Shown: one piece after another, positions 57,090 to 64,000 of the stretch
How positions within the stretch are numbered: position 1 is the stretch's first letter
Layout of the letters: every line of letters starts with the position of its first letter
NCBI GenBank assembly: GCA_030052745.1
Contig: JANBVO010000020.1
Coordinates: forward strand, 599,978 to 663,977
DNA from: Pleurostoma richardsiae
Lineage: Eukaryota > Ascomycota > Sordariomycetes > Calosphaeriales > Pleurostomataceae
Reading direction: 5' to 3'
DNA length: 64,000 nucleotides
The notes under the pieces: model-generated
The model's database searches: none
Told to the model about the DNA's origin: nothing
Seen by the model: the letters and a program-made list of their open reading frames with translations, nothing else
Program-made: the position numbers and the translations under genes

Positions 57090-58680
57090 TATTATAATAA
57101 AAATAAAGTATAATTCGAGTTTTTTTTCTAAATATTAAGAATGCCGGCACAGCCAGCATTCTAAGCTTATATATAAGAAAGCTAAAGCTATAATTTAAAG
57201 CTACAATCGTTTTATTAATTATCGAACAAGTTAAACAAACCAGTAAGCCTATTAGATTTAACAAGTTTCTTTTAATATAACATATCTTCCTATACTAAAA
57301 AATAAATATAATCCTCATTCCTCGTTAATAACCTTCGTCGTATTCGTCGAAATTATCGTTAGTTTCGTTAAGTTCGTCATCGAGTTCGTTATTATATTCG
57401 TCGAAACTATTATTAACTCTATCGAATATATCGTTAGGTTCGTTATTAAGTTTATCGAAACTATCGTTAGTTTCGTTAAGTTCGTCATTAAGTTCGTCGT
57501 TAAATCGATCGTTAGATTTAAACTCGTTACGTTCGTCGTTAGAGTTATCGTTACTTTATTATTAGTTAAGTTTTTTAAAGTTAAAAAGAATTAATTACTA
57601 AAAAAGTACTAATAACGATTAAAAAAAGTAAAGATAAATTGTTTTATCGTATCGGTTTACCGAAATTAACGGTTTTAATAATAAAGATATTAAAAAATTC
57701 GAAAGGAAAGGAAAAAAAAAAGAAAAGAAAGAAACTAAAGTTATCGAAACGTTAAACTTATTCCGTTTATCGGTTTTATAGTCCGTCGTTTTAAAATAAC
57801 GAAAAAACTACCTTTAATTATTAAAGAAGATATCGTATTTCTAATACGTTTAACGAGATTATTATTATTAATAGTCTTTTATTTTTTAACGAAGTAATTT
57901 ATACTTTTCTTTTATTTTATTAATAATTTTTATAAAGTCGAAAAAAACTATAACAAGAAAATTAACTATTATCGTTTTAGCCGAGATCGAAAAAAAAAAA
58001 AGGTCTATTGAAATTTAAAAAACTATCTAATCGATTAAACGAAATAACGTTTATAAAGTAAAAAATAATTACCGAGTTAGTTCGTAAATACGGCTATAAG
58101 TACCGTCTCGGCGATAAATACCGTTATAATTATCGAAATATTATCTAACCGAATAAACGGAATAACGTTCACGAAAAAATAACTACCGGACCGGTATATA
58201 ACAATAACATAATACTACTTCGATAATAAATACCATTACGTTTATTATCTTTTAAATTATTACTATCGACGTAGTCGTCTTTAATAACTAGTTTTAATAT
58301 AAGAAAGTTATTTTTCCTAAAGCTCGAACTATTAAAAACTAACTCAATACTATCTATAAGTACCGACTTACTACAATAAACCGTTAACGGGCCATTACTA
58401 TCGGTAACGTAGCCTTCGTTATTATTAACGAAGAAGATCACAGTAATAAAAAAGCAATCAGCCGATTCGTAATGAATAAGCACTACTTATTATAATGAAA
58501 GTAAAGTATAATTCGAGTTTAATTTCTAAATGTTAAAAATACCAGTACAGCCGGCATTCTAAACTTATATATAAGAAGGCCGAAGCTATAACCTAAGGCC
58601 ACAATCGTCTTATCAACTATCGAACAAGCCAGACAAGCCGGTAAGCCTGTCAAGCTTAGCAAGCTTCTTTTAATGTAGCA
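57090..58680 (-). mobile_element. short 1.59-kb LTR-type element, copy 2 (inverted)
   Basis: Terminal repeats are 57090-57282 and 58488-58680, each exactly 193 bp. Target duplications AGTAA lie at 57085-57089 and 58681-58685. Length (1591 bp), terminal repeats, the 104-codon frame (58483 to 58169, minus strand) and the acidic repeat (about 57320-57560) all match copy 1 in the same order. The 5' terminal repeat starts TGCTACATTAAAAG, showing the pre-RIP TG end. It interrupts repeat X; the left X copy lacks the insertion and shows the empty site. Confidence 0.87.
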
Positions 58681-58860
58681 AGTAAAGAAAAAAAGTAGTA
58701 ACCTATCTTATTATTAATACCTACTTACGGTTCTATTTTAAGCCATATAGCTAATTATCCCGCTACCCGCAACCCGAAGGTCCTTCTATAACTACCCGAC
58801 CCTAATATTAGCCTATAACGGTACGTAGTCCCCTTCTTTATCTTACGCTATAATATTTTA

Positions 58861-58950
58861 CGACCTCTTACCTTCGTAGAGACTTTCTTACGACCTTTTA
58901 CCTTCGTAAGGACCCTCTTATGGCTTCTTACCTTCGTAAGGACCCTCTTT
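58861..58950 (+). repeat. three tandem 30-bp units
   Basis: Each unit reads approximately CGACCTCTTACCTTCGTAAG followed by GACCCTCTTA, with RIP-type differences among them. A further partial unit recurs near 59025-59080 as part of a larger duplication that includes the TTCGTCGATTTTTAT end of repeat X. Confidence 0.8.
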
Positions 58951-59165
58951 GTCTAGGGTTAGGCTTATCGCTAATATCCTCAAAGGCTCGCCCATTTAAA
59001 TAGTTAAATTCGTCGATTTTTGTCCTCTTCGTAAGGACCTTCTTACGGCTTCTTACCTTCGTAGGGACTTTCTTTATTTAAGGTTAGGTTTATCGTTAAT
59101 ATCTTTAAAGGTTCGCTTATTTAAGTAGTTAGATTCGTCGATTTTTATCCTTTTCTTTAACTTTC

Positions 59166-62100
59166 CTCTCCTTCGTCTAATCAAAGTTTCGTCTTCGTAG
59201 CTCCTTTGAGGGCTAGTTAAGGTATAAAAGTAATTATAGGGCTTTTTTTTTTTCTTATAGATTTTTTTTTTTCCTTAACTCCTCCCTTTTCAGTTTATTC
59301 TTTCGCTTCGTCGAGTAACCGTAAGATAAGTCGTGTCGAGGTTCTTATAATTTATCTTTTCTTTAACGAGGTTAAGTAAAAAGGAACGGTCGAAATCTTT
59401 AATCTATATAAAGTATTATTTTCCCGTAATATTTTAAGTATTAAGGTAAATATTCGGTTAACGTTTTACAATTACCTTATATTAGTTATGTTAATATACG
59501 TTATAAGAACTTAGAAATTATCGATTTCTACTTTATAAATAACTTTAAAGCCCGTTATTATATTTATAAAAGTAATAACGTACGGTATGAATTTATATAT
59601 AGTTTTTAGTTCATTATTAGTTATTTATTAACAATATTTAAATTCTTAAAGAATATAAAAAGGTAATTTAAGTTATTTAAAATACTAAGTTCGTAATAAC
59701 TTTTATTTACATCGACTATATAGAAAATAGTAAAATCGTCGACTATAATATAATGATTTTAATCGGAAAAAACTTAAAAACTTTTCGTAAAGCCGGTTTT
59801 TAGTTTACGAAGGCGTTAACTTCAGACTATACCGTTCGTAAGAGTAAAAACTAACGGGAACGGACGATATTTAACGAATTATCGGCGATACGTTAACTTT
59901 TTACCGTTTAGACGATATTATTCTAATATTATATTTTTTATAACTCTATCGACGTAAATTTAGTTAAAGAGTTAGTTTCGAACGTTCGACCGGCGTATAC
60001 GAGTTAAGAACTTAAGTAGAATTTATTTACTAAACGTTTTGAATACTTAATATGTATTTATTTTAACCTTTTTATTTACTTCGTTATTTTATCGTAGCGA
60101 TAAGTATAACGCGTTAAGGTTCTTTAGAAAGTTTTACTTCCGTTATTTTTTTCTATAAGTTTTTCGAGTTTCTAAACTTTTGTTAGTTTAGTAGTAGTTT
60201 ATATCCGAGTTAATTCTTTTTATAGGAACGTTAGCGGAATCTTTAAGTCGTTTCTTTTGTTATTACGTAGTATATTAGTAAGGAGTAGTTAAATACGTTA
60301 TACGAACTTATTAAACGGGTACGGACTTTAGAAAAACTTTTAATAAATAAGTTAACTACGGTTCGGGCTTTTTTTAATCTTCCCGTTATAATTAATCGGT
60401 ATATTATTTTAATGAAAAAATTACTACGAAATAATCTATCGTTATTTAATAATAAAGTTAATAACGATTTTTTTACATTCGGTTCGTTTGTTAATTAATT
60501 AACGGTTAGTTTTTATAGAGGCCTTTTAAAGTAAACGTTTATATTTTCTTTTTAGGAATTTAATATCTTAAAAGTTATTATCTTTTTTTTTTTTATAATC
60601 GTTCGTCGATTAATTATTTTATTTATAATAACGTTTTTCGGTTTTCTTTTCGTATTTACGTAGTAAAGTTAAAGCGTTTTTAAAGTATTTTCGGGGTTCT
60701 TAAATGTTATATTTTACTAGCTAGTCCTTTTATTTAATTAAGAAACGAATCGTCGGTCCTTTTTTTTTATAAGTTATTATCTTTTTTATTTCTTATTTTT
60801 CTTCTTTATTTTCGAGCTTTAAAAACGATATAGTTTCTTTCTTTTTTATTCGTTCGTTCTACGATTTAAATAAAAAAATTAAGAAAACGTTATAAATACG
60901 GAAGTATATTATAAAAAGTACTACTCGATAAACTTAAATACTAATACGTTTAATAATCTTAACTTTAATATAAATCGGGGTTAACTTCGAACCGTTCTTA
61001 AATCGTAAGTTCTACGTAAATAAACTTACTACTTAACCGACTTAAAATTCTATCGGCTAATAATAAATATTATAGTATTTCTTTTAAGTTCGTACTACCC
61101 TTACTTAATGTTCGGTTATTTATTAGTAAGATTTTTTTATATTCGTTAAACGTTCGATAATACCTTAAATTCGTAACGGATCCCGTTTTCGCACTTATTT
61201 TACTATTTTAAAGTAATATCTATATAATACGTAAAATAAATTCGTTTCGATCGTCGAATAAACGTTATTATTATATACGAATTTAATATTTTAAAGGACT
61301 TTAGTTTACTATTAAAGGTCTTTAATATAGTAAGCTTTAAAATACCGTTTTAATATCTAGTAAGTATGTTCCGTTTATTCGTTAATTTACGGATAATAAG
61401 CGGTAGATATCTAGTTTTTTATCCTTTTTACTTTAATATAAATATTTCTTTTAGAATTCGTTTATAAAGAAGTAATCTTTATTATTTATAATATTTTTAA
61501 AAGTTTCGAATTAAACTTCTACGTATTTATAAAGTAACTTAGTTATTTCGGCTACGTTTAATAATTTTTAAGTTAATATAAATATTACGAACTTAATATA
61601 ACGGTTTACTATTACGAAAATCGTATTATATTCCGTTCCGTTTCCGGCTATACTATTTAAAAGACCGGTAATAAAGTTAAAGTTGATCTTTTAAAAAAAG
61701 TACTTTAATATAAGTAAAAACTAAAGCTCTTCGTATAGCTTATACTTTAGTTTCTTAATCTTTTAATAAGTTTAATAAAAGGCGACGTATTCGCGAACGT
61801 TTACCGTAAAGTTCTCCTAGTAAAACTTACGAGTAATAAACTTAATAGTTTTATTAAAGTTTATATATTCTACTTTCGAGTAATCGTAATATAATCGTAA
61901 AATCTTTTACTATAAACCTTCTTAAGCCGGAATAACTAAATGATTTTTAAACTAAAAAACGTCTTCTTTATTTATTATATACCCGTTTTTTATTCTAGTT
62001 CGTTCTTAAACGTCTACTTTTAACTTAACGATTTATAGATTTTAGTTTTATAATCTTTTAATCGTATCGTATAGTTTCGTACTTAACTCGAATATTTATA

Positions 62101-62630
62101 CTATTTCGCTTCGTATTAATTTATTTACTACGTAGTATAGGAACATTTTAAACGTCTTAACTTTAAACAGTTCTTACGTATCGTTCGAGATAACCGTCCG
62201 CTAAACTTTCGCTAAAAGGCCTTCTAGCTTAATAATTTTAAGAACTACCTTTCTTTAAAACCGAATAATTACCGCGATTATTCTTCGTATAGTTTTATAC
62301 GAGTTTTTAAAAAGTAAGTTATTTTTAACGTTTTCGAGCGTTAAAACGCGTTTTATTTCTAAATTAAGAGATATTCGTTTACGTTTAGTCGACGGTTATA
62401 ATTTATCTTAAATATTAAATTTAGTTATAAATTTAAGGAATTAATTTTTTTTTAATTTTACGGCTTGATTTTTAAAATTCTCGTTTAATTCTTTCGTTAA
62501 TTACTAAAGTTTAATAATTTTGGAGTTAGTTTTTTATTACTTTAATAATTTTTCGTCGAGTTATAGTTTCGTTTTTAACGAAAGTAAAATATCTTTATAT
62601 AGAATTGTAAAATATATTACCTTTTTAGGT
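59166..62630 (-). mobile_element. second Gypsy-type relic (integrase region on the minus strand)
   Basis: The minus strand between about 62,000 and 61,100 translates, with many stops, to integrase landmarks: FANTSPFIKLIKRL near the H2C2 end, then STAYYP*INE*TERTYQIL (the STAYHPQTDGQTER block) and FVYNNNVYSTIE (the AYNNSVHSTIG block). This identifies a Gypsy integrase in the opposite direction to the first element. The parts at 59,200-60,900 and 62,000-62,600 are too decayed for me to assign; a possible plus-strand zinc-knuckle-like piece near 60,885 may belong to another fragment. CpA and TpG are nearly absent. Confidence 0.6.
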
Positions 62631-63536
62631 TTAATGAAACTCTAAAACAGTTAAAACAACTTTAAAACACTAGAATAGGCTCCAGCTGAATTCTAGGTAA
62701 TTTAAAACAACTATATCTATAAATATTGAATTCTAAAACAACTAAACGTTCCGGAATAGAGATAACCAGTTTTATATTTCGGTAAGTAAGATATCCGGTT
62801 TCATATTTCGGTAAATAAGATATCCGGTTTTACAACTATTACAAATCTAAATTCAATAAGAATTATATATATCTAGAAGAAAGACTGTAGAATAGAGATA
62901 GTTAGAGAGTATCGTAATTTGAATCCATTTAACCCCTTACCTACTTTAACAGGTTATGAGCCCGGCTGCCCATACCTTTCAAATCTGACAAGTCTATCCA
63001 ATCACATTCAAGTTTTCAAACCTTATTTCACTTTAACCAATCATATTACATCATTTTCCACGCTAAAACCAATTTATTCAATACGTTTTTGCACTGGTTG
63101 CAAACACCTTTTACTGCAAAATTGCACTCTTTTTCACGTTTTCTCGACGCCCCGTGACCCGATCACGAGATCTATAAGTATAATTAGAAGATAATTGGTT
63201 TATCTACTGTTTTGTACTATAACTTGTTATAACGAAGAAGATTTCGATTTTTGGTAAGCAACTGTAAATCAGAATTGTATAAAGAACGTAATTGTAACTT
63301 TTGTGTAATCTTTAACTTTAACTACTCCTTAAAAATCAAATATAAGAGTTTTTTAACTATAAAAAATATATAATATAACTAATATATAATATTAATAATA
63401 TTAGTTACTAACTTTCGAATTGGGTATAGCGTCGATTTTTAAAATCGAAATGGAATCACTTTTCAAGGTATAATACTATATAAAACCCCGACTTTTAAAT
63501 AAAATATACTAATAAATTAATTTATAACTATAAAAG
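62631..63536 (+). mobile_element. leader and possible 5' LTR of a Copia-type element
   Basis: Composition changes near 62,630: CA and TG dinucleotides become frequent again (ATCACATTCAAG, CACTGGTTGCAAACACC), unlike the DNA to the left. The stretch precedes the gag start at 63537. A 91-codon open frame here begins with TTG and has no recognisable product. I cannot fix the LTR ends from one copy. Confidence 0.5.
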
Positions 63537-64000
63537 ATGTCTACCGAGAAGGTTTCTATCTAGAAGCTTAAGGGTACTTCTAACTATGAAGTTTGGGCCC
63601 TTCGAACCGCTGCTTTCCTGACGAAAGAAGGCCTGAACGATGTAATTGAAGCTGATAATTCGGCTAACAACGCGAAGGCCTTTGCAACAATCCGTCTTCT
63701 AATAGAAGATGGCCCCCTACTGTAAATTCAACACCTGAATACTGTAAAATCGGCTTGGAATTCCTTGAAAGATTTATATTCTTCAAGGGGATTTACATCG
63801 GAATTCTTTATTTGTAAGGAATTCTTCAATTCCTATTTGTTTAAGTTTTCTTCTATGGAAGAATTCTTAAATAAGATAAAACAACTGTCAGACCAGTTGA
63901 AGGTTAAAAGCTTAGAATTACCTAAACAAGTAATAATTGCTTGGGTATTAAATAACTTATCCGAAACTTACGACGGATTTATATCTAACGTTACCTAAAG
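63537..64000 (+). pseudogene. Copia-type gag, interrupted by stops, runs off the window
   Basis: Starting at ATG 63537 the reading is MSTEKVSI-stop-KLKGTSNYEVWALRTAAFLT, then NAKAFATIRLLIEDGPLL-stop-IQHLNTVKSAWNSLKDLY, and KIKQLSDQLKVKSLELP with WVLNNLSETYDGFISNV. This is the gag layout of Ty1/Copia elements (the UBN2-like domain). Three in-frame stops (63561 TAG, 63723 TAA, 63996 TAA) each fit a single C-to-T change of CAG or CAA, so the damage is light compared with the Gypsy relics. The rest of the element is beyond the right edge. Confidence 0.82.

Larger units (their letters stand above)
56693..59165 (+). repeat. LTR-like repeat X, right copy, interrupted
   Basis: It starts TATAAAGAGATCGGTATATT, the RIP-mutated form of the left copy's start, and follows the same landmarks. 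It is split by the second short element at 57090-58680. Its distal part carries a tandem array absent from the left copy (three 30-bp units at 58861-58950, then a second-order duplication to about 59145). Confidence 0.7.

Noticed and set aside
62919-63194. 91-codon frame in the Copia leader
   Set aside because: It starts with TTG, lies in a probable LTR/leader, and matches nothing I know.
1-64000. CRISPR arrays, bacterial operons or a secondary-metabolite cluster
   Set aside because: The DNA is eukaryotic with spliced genes. No regularly spaced repeats with unique spacers and no polyketide, peptide-synthetase or terpene genes were seen.

Overview
The window is nuclear DNA of a filamentous ascomycete, most likely a Sordariomycete. 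Genes carry many short introns (about 49-255 bp, GT-AG with CTGAC/CTAAC-like branch sites). There is a class II hydrophobin, a DIM-5-type H3K9 methyltransferase, a Def1 protein with a fungal layout, and a final 16 kb of AT-rich DNA with the signature of repeat-induced point mutation (RIP). I cannot name the species from sequence alone.

Layout. Bases 1-48,150 are a gene-rich compartment of normal base composition with 19 supported protein-coding genes. In order they are: Ish1/Msc1-like protein (partial, runs off the left edge), class II hydrophobin, proteasome ATPase Rpt5, DUF4870-type membrane protein, mitochondrial ribosomal protein uL10m, anthranilate phosphoribosyltransferase, tRNA ligase Trl1, ankyrin protein, RNase P/MRP subunit Rpp40, tRNA methyltransferase Trm11, GID4/Vid24, Mago nashi, beta-COP Sec26, UBTD-like ubiquitin-fold protein, DIM-5/KMT1, TRAPPC12-like protein, Def1, an unrecognised protein and a kelch-repeat membrane protein. 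Intergenic DNA is peppered with tiles built from GGTACC and CCTAGG palindromes (TACCTAGGTA and variants).

Bases 48,151-64,000 are a transposon graveyard. A near full-length but heavily mutated Gypsy element (gag to integrase, + strand) lies between copies of an LTR-like repeat. Two copies of a short (1.59 kb) element with 193-bp terminal direct repeats and 5-bp target duplications are inserted, one into the Gypsy reverse transcriptase and one, inverted, into the right LTR-like repeat. A second Gypsy integrase region lies on the - strand. A Copia-type element runs off the right edge and looks younger because it keeps many CpA/TpG dinucleotides.

How the genes relate. Most are housekeeping genes with no operon logic, but three tRNA-maturation factors (Trl1, Rpp40, Trm11) sit within 8.2 kb, and Rpp40 and Trm11 are divergent over one ~600-bp promoter. 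DIM-5, the enzyme that marks RIP-mutated DNA for heterochromatin in Neurospora, lies about 14 kb from the RIP-mutated block. Three hand-resolved introns, perhaps four, use GC instead of GT donors. Gene models were spliced by eye from reading frames, splice motifs and remembered family conservation; no search was run.
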